The notes beneath the pieces were generated by a model. The model was not told the origin of the DNA. It did not search any database and worked only from the letters and a program-made list of their open reading frames with translations. From contig NZ_LR134363.1 in assembly GCF_900637295.1 (NCBI RefSeq), forward strand, positions 682,001 to 746,000: a DNA stretch of 64,000 nt. The letters are read 5' to 3'. Made by a program: the position numbers and the translations under genes. This DNA is from Actinomyces slackii (GTDB lineage: Bacteria; Actinomycetota; Actinomycetes; Actinomycetales; Actinomycetaceae). Positions 34,858 through 45,243 of the stretch are shown here, piece by piece (the first letter of the stretch is position 1; the number at the start of each line of letters is the position of its first letter).

Positions 34858-35805
34858 TCAGGCCTGGCGGGCCAGGTCGGCGGCGCCCACGAGGCCGGCG
34901 GCCTGGCCGCCCTCGGCCAGGACGATCGGGATGGCGGGGCGGGCCCGGCCGGCGGTGAGGAACCGGGTGAAGGCCTCGCGCGTGGGCTCCAGGAGGATGT
35001 CGCCGGCCTCGGCCAGGCCCCCGGCGATGACGATGACCTCGGGGTCCAGGACGGCGCACAGGTCGGCCAGGCCGATGGCCAGCCAGTGGGTGAGCTGGGC
35101 GTAGCACTCCAGGGCCGCCGGGTCCCCCTCGCGGGCGGCGGCGGTGACCGCCTTGCCGGAGATGGAGTTGGAGTCTCCCCCTGAGAGCTCGATGATGCGC
35201 GCGGCGTAGTCGGGGCGGAAGCGGGCCAGCTCCCAGCCGTTGACGCCCAGGGCCGTTCCGGCGCTGTAGCGCTCCAAGCAGCCGCGCTGGCCGCAGCCGC
35301 AGGGCCGGCCGTCGGGAACCACATTGATATGGCCGATCTCAGCGGCGAATCCGGCCGCGCCGCGCACCAGGCGCCCGTCGACGACGATCGCGCCGCCCAG
35401 TCCCGTGCCGATGGCCACGATGAGGGCATTGGCCTTGCCGCGGGCGGCGCCGAATCGCACCTCGGCCCAGCCGAAGGCGTTGGCATCGTTCTCCACCACC
35501 ACGGGCAGGCCCACCCCCTGGGAGATCGCCTCCCCCAGGTCCAGGCCCGTCCAGTCCAGGTTGGTGCCGTGGGCGATCGTCGAGCGGTCCGAGGAGACGA
35601 AGCCCGCGGCGCCAATCCCCACGGTCTCCGCCTCGGGGAAGTCCGCCTTGAGACTGCTGGCCACGGAGATGATGGTCTCGATGATCGCCTGCTGACTCGT
35701 GGCCGGGGAGTCGCGCCGAATGGTCTTCAGGACCGCGCCGTCGTCATCGACGACCCCCGCCGCGATCTTGGTCCCGCCAACGTCCACGCCGATGCTCAGT
35801 GCCAT
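34858..35805 (-). CDS. ROK-family sugar kinase (glucokinase-like)
   Basis: 315-aa cytosolic kinase. ATP motif IGVDVGGTKIAAG, catalytic region with NDANAFGWAE, IGTGLGGAIVVDG, and the ROK zinc motif GRPCGCGQRGCLERYSAG are all present. No N-terminal DNA-binding domain exists, so it is an enzyme rather than a repressor. Glucose is the likeliest substrate. I used ATG 35805 (MALSIGVDVGGTK); the open frame continues upstream without support. Confidence 0.93.
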   Translation of the reverse strand: MALSIGVDVGGTKIAAGVVDDDGAVLKTIRRDSPATSQQAIIETIISVASSLKADFPEAETVGIGAAGFVSSDRSTIAHGTNLDWTGLDLGEAISQGVGLPVVVENDANAFGWAEVRFGAARGKANALIVAIGTGLGGAIVVDGRLVRGAAGFAAEIGHINVVPDGRPCGCGQRGCLERYSAGTALGVNGWELARFRPDYAARIIELSGGDSNSISGKAVTAAAREGDPAALECYAQLTHWLAIGLADLCAVLDPEVIVIAGGLAEAGDILLEPTREAFTRFLTAGRARPAIPIVLAEGGQAAGLVGAADLARQA

Positions 35806-35954
35806 GCCCGATGCTCCTTCGCTGTCATGCCGGGAACGTCGGCTGCTCCGATCGCACCCGCGCGCCGATGACTGAAGAATAGCGGCATCCGCGGCGCGCC
35901 AAGACCCTCTTGAGACCACTGGTCCCGAGCCCTCGGGGCGCGTGGGCGCGCCCA

Positions 35955-37451
35955 TCAGCCATCGCGACGCGCCACCTGGTAGCCGTCCAGGGACAGGATG
36001 AGGGTGTAGGAGGCGCCCGTGGGGGACTGCTCCTCGGCCCAGGTCGCCGCGTCCCGGGGGGCGCCGCCGCCCCAGGAGGGGGCCTGGCGGTCGATGACCA
36101 CGTACTCCTTGTCCGACTCGCTGGTCCCCACCCAGGAGACCTCCGCCTTGGGGACCAGGTAGGCCAGCAGGGACAGATCCGACTCCACCGTCGCCCCCTC
36201 CGGGATCGCATCCATGACCCTGCGGGCGCTGTCCACCCGGGACTGCGCCACGCCGAAGCCCTTCTGGGTCATCGCCCACAGCGGCAGATGCGGGGCGGTC
36301 AGCGCCCCCGTCGCGAAGGTCACCGCCAGGCCGACGGCGACCATCCGGCGCAGGGGCAGCGGCACCGTCAGCCAGCCCTGGCGCGGAGGCGACATGGCCG
36401 GGGCGGGGTCCGCATCCGCCTGCGGCTCTAGGGCCGGCTCATCCTCCGTCGCCCAGCGCCCCCGGCAGTGGGCCCGGGCGACGACGTCGAGCAGCGCCCC
36501 CACGGCGATCGGCATGAGCACCGCGTTGTAATGCCAGTTGCTCCACTCCCAGTAGAAGTCGACCGAGCCCAGGAAGCGCCAGGCCAGCGTGGGGGCCGCC
36601 AGAACGATCCACGGCGAGCGCAGGCCCACCGCACCGGCCGTGGCCACCAGGATGAGCGTCGTCTGGACCTTGATCGGCGGGATGAACGGGCGCGTGAGCA
36701 GGTCGACCACGGTGATGGGCTGCCCGTCCTGCGACCCCAGGCCGTAGGCCCACTCGCCGTTGGGATTGAGGGCGGGCAGGAGAATCATGATGGTCACGAT
36801 GAAGGCGGCCAGCCCGAAGGCCGCCAGGGACAGGCCAAGCGCCCTCGTGCGCGGCTGGTCGCGGGCAACCAGGACGATGACCAGCCCGATGAGCATCACC
36901 GTCAGCCCCAGGTCCTCCTTGACCAGGACCAGGGGCGCCGACCACGCCGCCACCGCCCGCCAGCGCCGCTCCACGAAGGCCACCGAGGCGAAGGCCAGCA
37001 TGGGCACCGCGAAGGCGATCTCATGGAACTGGGCCGCCACCGCTCCCTGCAGCCCCCAGGACAGCACGTAGAGCAGGCCCAGGGCTCCCCCCACCCAGGC
37101 ATTGGTCAGGCGGCAGGCCAGGCGGGTCAGGGGCCAGGCCGACGCCGCCAGGAGCAGGTCCTGGACGATCAGCAGGCTCAACGGGGTGGGGAAGAGGCGC
37201 CAGATGGGGCCCAGCAGGACCAGGATGGGGTGGAAGTGATCGCCCAGGAGGTTGTAGCCATCCCCCTTGACCGGCACGATCGGCGCCTCGAATCGCGAAT
37301 AGGCCTTGGCCAGCTCGGAGAAGATCGCCAGATCCCAACTGGGCACCTGCATCGTGCGCCACTGGGCCACGGAGAAGGCGATCATCGCCCACGCGCCGAT
37401 CGCGACGACAACGGCGGGCGGGGCGTATTCCTTGAGGGCGCGAATCTTCAC
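35955..37451 (-). CDS. DUF2079 polytopic membrane protein
   Basis: 498 aa with about 10-12 membrane helices. The N-terminal segment VPSWDLAIFSELAKAYSRFEAP and GYNLLGDHFHPILVLLGPIWRLFP match the DUF2079 pattern, which looks like a GT-C glycosyltransferase fold with an Asp/His-containing first loop. A ~150-residue extracytoplasmic domain follows near the C-terminus (VESDLSLLAYLVPKAEVSWVG). Function is unproven. Lipid-linked sugar transfer is an inference from fold only. Confidence 0.85.
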   Translation of the reverse strand: MKIRALKEYAPPAVVVAIGAWAMIAFSVAQWRTMQVPSWDLAIFSELAKAYSRFEAPIVPVKGDGYNLLGDHFHPILVLLGPIWRLFPTPLSLLIVQDLLLAASAWPLTRLACRLTNAWVGGALGLLYVLSWGLQGAVAAQFHEIAFAVPMLAFASVAFVERRWRAVAAWSAPLVLVKEDLGLTVMLIGLVIVLVARDQPRTRALGLSLAAFGLAAFIVTIMILLPALNPNGEWAYGLGSQDGQPITVVDLLTRPFIPPIKVQTTLILVATAGAVGLRSPWIVLAAPTLAWRFLGSVDFYWEWSNWHYNAVLMPIAVGALLDVVARAHCRGRWATEDEPALEPQADADPAPAMSPPRQGWLTVPLPLRRMVAVGLAVTFATGALTAPHLPLWAMTQKGFGVAQSRVDSARRVMDAIPEGATVESDLSLLAYLVPKAEVSWVGTSESDKEYVVIDRQAPSWGGGAPRDAATWAEEQSPTGASYTLILSLDGYQVARRDG

Positions 37452-37558
37452 GGATGGGAGCCTACCCGTGTGACTCGCGCGTTAAGCGGTAGGGGACTAC
37501 CCTCTCGCCACCGCGGCGAACCGCGGCCCGCCTGTGACGAGACCGCGAGGAGGTCCCT

Positions 37559-38983
37559 ATGCCCGACAGTCGCCCTGCGCCTACCGGCGGTGTCTGCGAC
37601 GCTGAGATCCCGCTGCCCGGAGAGCCCCGGCTCCAGCGCCGGCTGTCCAACCGCCACATCCAGCTCATCGCCATCGGCGGGGCGATCGGCACCGGCCTGT
37701 TCATGGGCTCGGGCCGGACCATCTCCCTGGCCGGCCCCGGCGTCCTCATCGTCTACGCGCTCATCGGGGCCATCATGTTCCTGGTCATGCGCGCCCTGGG
37801 CGAGGTGCTGCTGAGCAATCTGGAGTACAAGTCCTTCGCGGATGTGGCCCACGACCTCATCGGGCCCTGGGCCGGGTACATGACGGGCTGGACCTATTAC
37901 TTCTCCTGGCTGGTCACCGCCGTGGCCGAGGTCATCGCTATCACCGAGTACGTGAGCTTCTGGTGGCCGTGGCTGCCGCTGTGGGTGGCGCCCACCGTCA
38001 CCGTCGTCGTGCTCCTGGGACTGAACCTGACCACCGTGCGGGCCTTCGGGGAGATCGAGTTCTGGTTCTCCACCATCAAGATCCTGGCGATCCTGGCCCT
38101 GGTGGTGGTCGGCATCGTCATGGTGTCCACCGGCTTCATCCTGCCCGCGGGCAGCGCGGCCGCGGGCGCGCAGGCCTCGGTGGGCAACATCTGGGAGGGC
38201 GGCTTCTTCCCCAACGGATTCGGGGGCTTCGCCGCGGCCTTCCAGATCGCGGTCTTCGCCTTCGTGGGCACCGAGCTGGTGGGCACCACCGCCGCCGAGG
38301 CCAAGGACCCCGAGGTCAACCTGCCCAAGGCGATCAACGCGATCCCCGTGCGCATCGTCGTGTTCTACCTGGGGGCGCTCATGGCCATCATGGCGGTGAT
38401 CCCCTGGCGCTCGATCAGCCCGGAGGGCAGCCCCTTCGTGGCCATGTTCTCCCTGGCGGGGCTGGCGGTGGCGGCCGGCGTCATCAACTTCGTCGTGCTC
38501 ACGGCGGCGGCGTCCTCGGCCAACTCGGGGATCTACTCCACCTCGCGGATGCTCTTCGGACTGTCCTGGGCCGGCAGTGCCCCGCGGGTCTTCCGCCACC
38601 TGACCACCCGCTCCGTGCCGGGCCCCGCACTGGTGGTGACCTGCGCGGCGCTGCTGAGCTCGATCCCGCTGCTCTACGTCTCGCCCTCCATCTTCTCGGC
38701 CTTCACCGTGGTCACCGCGGTGGCCAGCGTTCTGTTCATCTTCGTGTGGGGGATCATCGTGGTCTCCTACCTGCGCTTCCGCGCGCTGAGGCCCGAGCGG
38801 CACAAGGAGTCCGCCTTCCGCGTGCCCGGTGGGCGGGCGGCGGCCTGGACGAGTCTGGCCTTCTTCGCCTTCGTGGCCTGGACGCTGACCCTGGAGCTGG
38901 AGACCCTCCTGGCCGTGACGATCACGCCCCTGTGGTTCGTGGTGCTGGGGACCTCCTGGCTGGTCCACCGCCGTCGTGGCTGA
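37559..38983 (+). CDS. Amino-acid permease (AAT family, CycA/GabP-like)
   Basis: 474-aa APC-superfamily proton symporter with 12 helices. Start ATG 37559 follows GAGGAGGTCCCT. The first helix carries QLIAIGGAIGTGLFMGSG, followed by GEVLLSNLEYKSFADVAHDLIGPWAGYMTGWTYYFSW, closest to D-serine/D-alanine/glycine and GABA permeases. The middle motif EAKDPEVNLPKAINAIPVRI is also typical. Monocistronic; substrate cannot be fixed from sequence. Confidence 0.9.
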   Translation: MPDSRPAPTGGVCDAEIPLPGEPRLQRRLSNRHIQLIAIGGAIGTGLFMGSGRTISLAGPGVLIVYALIGAIMFLVMRALGEVLLSNLEYKSFADVAHDLIGPWAGYMTGWTYYFSWLVTAVAEVIAITEYVSFWWPWLPLWVAPTVTVVVLLGLNLTTVRAFGEIEFWFSTIKILAILALVVVGIVMVSTGFILPAGSAAAGAQASVGNIWEGGFFPNGFGGFAAAFQIAVFAFVGTELVGTTAAEAKDPEVNLPKAINAIPVRIVVFYLGALMAIMAVIPWRSISPEGSPFVAMFSLAGLAVAAGVINFVVLTAAASSANSGIYSTSRMLFGLSWAGSAPRVFRHLTTRSVPGPALVVTCAALLSSIPLLYVSPSIFSAFTVVTAVASVLFIFVWGIIVVSYLRFRALRPERHKESAFRVPGGRAAAWTSLAFFAFVAWTLTLELETLLAVTITPLWFVVLGTSWLVHRRRG

Positions 38984-39001
38984 GGCGGCGGGCAGCGGGG
39001 C

Positions 39002-39661
39002 TCAGCGCTGGGGCGCGACCGTCCAGACCTCGTCGCAGCGGTGGGCGCCGGTCTCCACCACCCGGGCATTGGGCATGTCCACCGTGCGCACCCAGTGGGC
39101 GGCCCGGGCCCGGTCCTTCCCGAAGCTCTCGTGGCGGGCCACCAGGCGCCGGGCCAGCTCCTCCGGCTCGACCTCGAGGTGGATGAGCAGGTCGATGCGC
39201 TCGCGGGCGGCGTGCCAGCCGTGGTCCTCCAGGGCCAGGTAGTTGCCCTCGGTGATGACGACGCCCGGCCCGCTGATGAGGCTGCCGGCGGCCACCGGCT
39301 CATGCAGGTCCCGGCGGTAGATGGGGGCGAGGACATCGGCCCCGGTGCGCACCCGGTCCAGGAGGGCCAGGTAGCCCTCGACGTCGAAGGTGTCGGGGGC
39401 TCCCTTGCGCCCGTGGCGGCCCAGGGCGTCGAGCACCGCGTTGGACAGGTGGAAGCCGTCCATGGGGGCGGTGCCGGCCAGCAGGCCCCGCTCGGCCAGG
39501 TCGGCCTCCAGCTGCTCGGCGAGGGTGGACTTGCCCGCTCCCGGCGGCCCGGTCAGGCCGACGACGAGGCGCGCCGGGGCTGCGGCGAGGCGGCCGGAGA
39601 GGGTTTGGAGCAGTTCACTGGCCAGGGCGCCGATATCGCCTGCGCGTTGCACGGGAGTCAT
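39002..39661 (-). CDS. P-loop nucleoside/small-molecule kinase
   Basis: 219 aa from ATG 39661 (MTPVQRAGDIGAL). Walker A is GPPGAGKST (about 39-47), with the DGFHLSNAVLDALGRHGRKGAPDTFDVEGY segment, VLAPIYRRDLHEPV, and VITEGNYLAL typical of the uridine-kinase/pantothenate-kinase-like group. It probably phosphorylates a sugar, nucleoside or vitamin. It converges with the amino-acid permease and is divergent from the sugar porter over 178 nt, which may suggest a sugar substrate. Confidence 0.85.
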   Translation of the reverse strand: MTPVQRAGDIGALASELLQTLSGRLAAAPARLVVGLTGPPGAGKSTLAEQLEADLAERGLLAGTAPMDGFHLSNAVLDALGRHGRKGAPDTFDVEGYLALLDRVRTGADVLAPIYRRDLHEPVAAGSLISGPGVVITEGNYLALEDHGWHAARERIDLLIHLEVEPEELARRLVARHESFGKDRARAAHWVRTVDMPNARVVETGAHRCDEVWTVAPQR

Positions 39662-39839
39662 CTGCCCATTGTCCTTCGATCCGTGAGCGCGGGTGGCGGG
39701 CCGCGGGGCCGGAAGTCGAATGAGCAAAGCGGCGTGGCGGTGGTCACTCGGGCGTAGCCTTGTACGGTCCCTCGGACTCGCTGCGCGCGAGCCCGCTGGC
39801 GTTCGCAGCAACGACGACCCCAACGTCAGGACCGTCATC

Positions 39840-41276
39840 ATGTCAGAGACCTCATCCGCCTCTTCAACCCCCTCGGCTCCAGGCGTGAGCCGGCTCAACG
39901 CCCGCGTCATCGGGATCTGCATCGCCGCAGCCCTGGGCGGCTTCCTCTTCGGCTTCGACACGGCGGTCATCAACGGTGCCGTCGACGCCCTGTCGGATCA
40001 CTATGTCCTCAGCCCCTTCCTCAAGGGCTTCGCGGTCTCCTCGGCCCTCATCGGCTGCGCCCTGGGCGCCTGGTTCGCCGGGGCGATCGCCAACCGCATG
40101 GGACGCGTCCCGGTCATGCTCATCGCGGCAGTGCTCTTCGTGGTCTCCGCCGTGGGGTCCGGCCTGGCCTTCCACATCGTCGACTTCATCGCCTGGCGCG
40201 TCATCGGTGGTCTGGGCGTCGGTGCGGCCTCGGTCATCGCTCCCGCCTACATCGCCGAGGTGTCCCCGGCCTCGGTGCGGGGCCGCCTGGGATCCCTCCA
40301 GCAGTTGGCCATCGTCACCGGCATCTTCACCGCCCTGCTCTCCGACTCCTGGCTCGCCGGGATCGCGGGGGGCGCTGCGGAGACCCTGTGGATGGGCATG
40401 CCCGCCTGGCGATGGATGTTCATGGCCGAGGCCGTGCCGGCCCTCGTCTACGGCCTGTTCGCCTTCCGACTGCCCGAGTCCCCGCGCTTCCTCGTGGCCC
40501 GCGGCAACTATGACAAGGCCTCCCAGGTCCTCTACGACTTCACCGGCGTGGTCAACGTCAACCTCAAGATCGAGGAGATCCGCTCCACCCTCGATGCTGA
40601 GAAGCGCGAGTCCTTCCGCGATCTTCGCGGTCCGAGGATGGGCCTCAAGCCCATCGTGTGGGTGGGCATCCTGCTGTCGGTCTTCCAGCAGTTCGTGGGG
40701 ATCAACGTCATCTTCTACTACTCCACCACCCTGTGGCGCACCATCGGCTTCGAGGAGTCCGATGCGCTGACCATCACGGTCATCACCTCGGTGACCAACA
40801 TCGTGGTCACGATCGTGGCCATCCTCCTGGTGGACAAGGTTGGGCGCAGGCCCATGCTCCTCGTGGGCTCGATCCTCATGACCGTGTCCCTGGGGCTCAT
40901 GGCCCTGGCATTCTCCTTTGCCACGGTTCGCGGCGACGAGGTCACCCTCGACGCCCCGTGGGCGCCGATCGCGCTGGTGGCCGCCAACCTGTTCGTCGTG
41001 GCCTTCGGCGCCACCTGGGGGCCGCTGGTGTGGGTGCTGCTCGGGGAGATGTTCCCCAACCGGATTCGCGCCGGCGCGCTGGCGGTGGCGGCCGCGGCTC
41101 AGTGGGTCGCCAATTTCTTCATCTCCACCACCTTCCCGGTCTTCTCCGACATCGGCCTGACCTTCGCCTACGGCTTCTACGCCGCATGCGCCCTGCTGTC
41201 CCTCATCTTCGTGTTCCTCAAGGTGCCCGAGACCAAGGGCAAGGAGCTCGAGGACATGGAGGAGCTCGCGGTGTGA
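39840..41276 (+). CDS. MFS sugar:proton symporter (sugar porter family)
   Basis: 478-aa transporter with 12 helices from ATG 39840 (MSETSSASSTPSAP). Family signatures are GGFLFGFDTAVINGA, the loop NRMGRVPVML, RVIGGLGVGAASVIAPAYIAEVSP, LPESPRFLVARG, QQFVGINVIFYYSTTLW, VDKVGRRPML and the end motif PETKGKELEDM. It resembles glucose, xylose or myo-inositol porters. With the ROK kinase 5 kb away it may serve glucose uptake, which is only an inference. Confidence 0.92.
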   Translation: MSETSSASSTPSAPGVSRLNARVIGICIAAALGGFLFGFDTAVINGAVDALSDHYVLSPFLKGFAVSSALIGCALGAWFAGAIANRMGRVPVMLIAAVLFVVSAVGSGLAFHIVDFIAWRVIGGLGVGAASVIAPAYIAEVSPASVRGRLGSLQQLAIVTGIFTALLSDSWLAGIAGGAAETLWMGMPAWRWMFMAEAVPALVYGLFAFRLPESPRFLVARGNYDKASQVLYDFTGVVNVNLKIEEIRSTLDAEKRESFRDLRGPRMGLKPIVWVGILLSVFQQFVGINVIFYYSTTLWRTIGFEESDALTITVITSVTNIVVTIVAILLVDKVGRRPMLLVGSILMTVSLGLMALAFSFATVRGDEVTLDAPWAPIALVAANLFVVAFGATWGPLVWVLLGEMFPNRIRAGALAVAAAAQWVANFFISTTFPVFSDIGLTFAYGFYAACALLSLIFVFLKVPETKGKELEDMEELAV

Positions 41277-41307
41277 CGGTGTGACGCCGCGCCCGCGGAC
41301 GTGCCTT

Positions 41308-41404
41308 TGCGTCGAGGACGCCGGTTCGCGTCATCCGACTGGGGTGAGCACAGGGGTGATTGACGCGAAGGCTCGTCGTCGACGCAAAACGGCGTCCTCG
41401 ACGC
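41308..41404. repeat. Structured intergenic hairpin repeat with conserved loop, copy 1
   Basis: Arms of 26 nt (41308-41333, 41361-41386) pair at 21 of 26 positions around a 27-nt loop beginning TCCGACTGGGGTGAGCACAG. A third segment (41391-41404, GGCGTCCTCGACGC) is a perfect 14-nt complement of 41309-41322, so it could replace the right arm. The same layout recurs at 62492-62570. It lies 31 nt after the sugar-porter stop and contains no coding frame. Confidence 0.8.
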
Positions 41405-41468
41405 GGGCCGGCGCTCTCGTCTCCCCATCACCGCGTGGCCCACGGGCGCCCCTCGACGCGGGCGCGGG

Positions 41469-41509
41469 CAGTAGGGCCCATGTCGTCGTGTCGGAGGGTT
41501 GCCCTACTG
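41469..41509. promoter_or_regulatory. Inverted repeat upstream of the nrdF region
   Basis: 9-bp perfect arms CAGTAGGGC (41469-41477) and GCCCTACTG (41501-41509), with a 23-nt loop. It lies about 190 nt before the nrdF start and 7 nt before a small ORF. It could be an operator or a terminator for the upstream repeat region. It does not match the NrdR box pattern. Confidence 0.35.
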
Positions 41510-41516
41510 TGCTGGT

Positions 41517-41615
41517 ATGAGTGCTGAGCAGTCACACCCTCGGTCGCGTCGCCGTCGTCCGCTGCTGCGGATTCTCATCACCTCCCTCAGCTTGGCGCTG
41601 AGCCGGGGTGCGTGA
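41517..41615 (+). CDS. Possible 32-codon leader-like ORF upstream of nrdF
   Basis: The ATG at 41517 opens a 32-residue frame: MSAEQSHP, then RSRRRRP, then a hydrophobic LLRILITSLSLALSRGA end. It stops 86 nt before nrdF. A CTCAGC/GCTGAG pairing lies within its end. No strong ribosome site is visible. It could be a regulatory leader peptide or chance; the rest of the 425-nt gap holds only the repeat above. Confidence 0.25.
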   Translation: MSAEQSHPRSRRRRPLLRILITSLSLALSRGA

Positions 41616-41665
41616 CTCCAGGGGATGCGGCGCCGCTCGGGCGTGCGGGCCCGGGTCATCGGTAG

Positions 41666-42676
<1,011 letters not shown>

Positions 42677-42695
42677 GGCGGATTGCCGGCGAAGT

Positions 42696-42817
42696 TGTCC
42701 ACGATGAACAACTTTAAGACCCGTCACCCCTTAGTCACTTTCAGTGACTAAGGGGTGACCTGCATTGATGAAAATGACCTGCGAGGCGCTGAGGCTTAAA
42801 ACTGTTCACGGTGGACA
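42696..42817. repeat. TIR-bounded intergenic element, copy 2, with internal 17-bp hairpin
   Basis: Starts 19 nt after nrdF. Ends (42696-42715 and 42798-42817) match the 20-bp inverted repeats of the 24494-24626 element, with a few substitutions. The interior is unrelated and holds a perfect 17-bp hairpin (42723-42739, 42743-42759, TTC loop) that would also terminate nrdF transcription. Small size and no ORF suggest a non-autonomous or RNA element. Confidence 0.8.
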
Positions 42818-42947
42818 CATGACGAGCCGGTGGCCCTCGCACGGGCAGTCCACCCCGTGCAGGGGCGCCCATCGCGGGATCCGGGGGTGCGGAGCATAGT
42901 TCCCAGTGTTATCCCTCTGGGCTGCTTCACCATGGAAGAGGTTCATC

Positions 42948-43658
42948 ATGCGCACCCGTCGTCTTATCACCGCTCTTGCTGCCGCATCCCTGGCGGTGGG
43001 GCTCTGCGCCTGCGAGGAGCAGGCCACCGCCGGTGAGGATGCCACCGCCTCCCAGTCCCGGGGCGCTGAGGAGAGCCCCGACGAGGGCTCGAAGGAGAGC
43101 CCCGACGAGGGCTCGAAGGAGACCCCCGGCAAGGACACGTCCGCCTCGCCCAAGGAGACCAGCGGTGCCGCCGAGGCCAAGGCCATCGAGCCCGTCGTCT
43201 TCACCGACACGGAGCTGGGCCTGACGCAGACCTGTGATCAGATCATCGAGGACTTCGACGCCCCGGTCTACAAGGCCGAGTATGACACGGACAGGACTCT
43301 CTACCTGCTGCACTGCTCCTTCGAGTTCACCGGCGACGTCGGCGTCGACGTCAGGACCATCAACAACGTCACCCTCCGCAACGACGACAATCCCGTCGGC
43401 GACGGCAATGCCGTGTTCTCCACGGATCTGGAGGAGGACTACCGGGCGGCCGGGCTCGACGGCATCAGCTTCGACGAGTACGGCAAGGCCAGCACCACCG
43501 CCTGGGTGGCCATCCAGGTCCTCGAGCTTGATGGCAAGGCCATGCCGCTGCCCGAGGGCGCCACGACGGTCAGCTATGACCGCCAGGCCCTTCAGAACAC
43601 CGACACCGGGGAGATCTACGAGGCCCACACCGACACGGCGAAGCTCGTCATCAAATAG
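42948..43658 (+). CDS. Lipoprotein of unknown function
   Basis: 236 aa from ATG 42948 (MRTRRLITALAAASLAVGLCAC), with GGAAGAGG upstream; the signal peptide ends in the lipobox LCAC. The next ~50 residues are Glu/Ser/Pro-rich and include two copies of ESPDEGSK. The mature domain (about 85-236) has one Cys pair candidate (TQTCDQ, LLHCSF) and begins EPVVFTDTELGLTQTCDQIIEDF. I do not recognise a named family. Probably an extracytoplasmic membrane-anchored protein. Confidence 0.8.
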   Translation: MRTRRLITALAAASLAVGLCACEEQATAGEDATASQSRGAEESPDEGSKESPDEGSKETPGKDTSASPKETSGAAEAKAIEPVVFTDTELGLTQTCDQIIEDFDAPVYKAEYDTDRTLYLLHCSFEFTGDVGVDVRTINNVTLRNDDNPVGDGNAVFSTDLEEDYRAAGLDGISFDEYGKASTTAWVAIQVLELDGKAMPLPEGATTVSYDRQALQNTDTGEIYEAHTDTAKLVIK

Positions 43659-43718
43659 GGACCTGCTCAGCGCCAGCGCGTTTGGAGCAGATGATGGCCG
43701 GGTGACTAACGTGGCGCC

Positions 43719-45134
43719 ATGAGCGAGCGCGCGGCCACCCGTCCCCGACCCACTGCCCCACCGGTCTACCAGGCCTCTCGTGAGAAGCTCACCGAGGCGG
43801 AGGTGCGCAGCTGGGGCGTGGACGACGTCGTCGATGCCCTCTTCTTCGCGGTGGCGGCTCTGGCCGCGCTCTGGCTGGCCTGGCTGATCCTGGGGGCGGG
43901 ATGGCACCTCACGCCGTGGGCGGTCGTGGCGGGCCTGGCCTTCTGGGGAATGCTGGCCTACCTGGCCATCCCCCGCCTCCACCAGGTCCTGACGTGGCTG
44001 TACGTGCCCGACTACTTCATCGGGCGCACCCGAACCCCCGATGGGCTCCTGGGCGATCCGGTCAACCTGGCCATTCAGGGCGATGAGGATGACATCCATG
44101 AGGCGATGCGCTCGGCCGGCTGGGTGCGGGCCGACCCGATCACGCTGGCATCCTCCTGGGGGATCATCAAGTCCTGGATGCTGCGCCGCTCCTACCCGGC
44201 GGCTCCGGTCTCCACCCTCCAGCTCTTCGGGCGGGCGCAGGACTTCGCCTACCAGAAGGAGGTGGAGGGAAACCCCTCCCAGCGCCACCACATCCGCTTC
44301 TGGCACACTCCCTCCGGCTGGGTCCTGCCCGGCGGCCGGGGCGTGGACTGGCTGGCGGCCGCCACCTATGACCGGGCGGTGGGCCTGTCCGGCCTGACCC
44401 TCCAGGTCACTCACCGGATCGACGCGGATATCGACATCGAGCGCAACTACGTGGTCGATGACCTGCGCTGGGCCTGCCCCCAGGCCCGTCTGTCGATCTG
44501 GACGGACTTCTTCACCTCCTACCACGACAAGAACGGCGGCGGCGACCGTGTCATCACCGACGGCGACCTCTATGTCCTGGACCTGGAGGAGGTCGTGGCC
44601 GACTCCCGCCATTCGGTGGAGCTGGCCCGGGCCCGGGCGGCCGATGCCCAGGCTCAGCGCAACCGCCCCATCCAGCTGCTCGTCGCCCTGGCGCTCATCG
44701 CGGCGCTGACCGTGACCAATGTCGTCATCGCCCTGGGGGGCAGGAATATCGCCCGGGTGGTGCAGGAGGCCGAGGCCTACGGCCTGGTCGACGCCGCGGC
44801 GAATGCCTATGTCATGATCGCCACGATCTCAGGATTTCTGGCCCTGGCCGCAGCGGGACTGGGGGTGGCGGCCTGGCACGGCCACCCTCGCGGGCGCATC
44901 GCCCTGCTGATGGCCCTGACCCTGCGGCTCCTCATGGACTTCTCCCAGGTGACGGGTATGGGGGTGCGCCAGGTCTCGGTGGGGCTGCTGACCACATCGG
45001 CGCTGACGGTTCTGGCGCTGCTGACGCTGACGGCCCGTCCGGTGCCTCGCTGGGAGCGGGCGCGCAAGGCGGAGCGTCGCCGCCGCCGGGCCGGGGGCAA
45101 GCGCTTGCGTCGGGCGGGGCTCGGCGATCGCTGA
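43719..45134 (+). CDS. Membrane protein with LssY_C-like domain
   Basis: 471 aa. Two N-terminal helices (about 38-85) precede a ~190-residue soluble region with the LssY C-terminal pattern (DDIHEAMRSAGWVRADPITLASSW, LQLFGRAQDFAYQKE, RHHIRFWHTP). Four or so helices follow (about 310-445), then a very basic tail. LssY_C domains are often fused to PAP2 or DedA domains; neither is seen here. Function unknown. Confidence 0.78.
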   Translation: MSERAATRPRPTAPPVYQASREKLTEAEVRSWGVDDVVDALFFAVAALAALWLAWLILGAGWHLTPWAVVAGLAFWGMLAYLAIPRLHQVLTWLYVPDYFIGRTRTPDGLLGDPVNLAIQGDEDDIHEAMRSAGWVRADPITLASSWGIIKSWMLRRSYPAAPVSTLQLFGRAQDFAYQKEVEGNPSQRHHIRFWHTPSGWVLPGGRGVDWLAAATYDRAVGLSGLTLQVTHRIDADIDIERNYVVDDLRWACPQARLSIWTDFFTSYHDKNGGGDRVITDGDLYVLDLEEVVADSRHSVELARARAADAQAQRNRPIQLLVALALIAALTVTNVVIALGGRNIARVVQEAEAYGLVDAAANAYVMIATISGFLALAAAGLGVAAWHGHPRGRIALLMALTLRLLMDFSQVTGMGVRQVSVGLLTTSALTVLALLTLTARPVPRWERARKAERRRRRAGGKRLRRAGLGDR

Positions 45135-45243
45135 GCCCCGCTGGGTCTCAGCTGAGCCCCTGCCGGGCCCCGCTGGGTCACGGCGGGCCGACGGCGAGGC
45201 GGTTGCGGGCCGGGACGGGCGCGAGCGCCGTTACCCTGGCTCC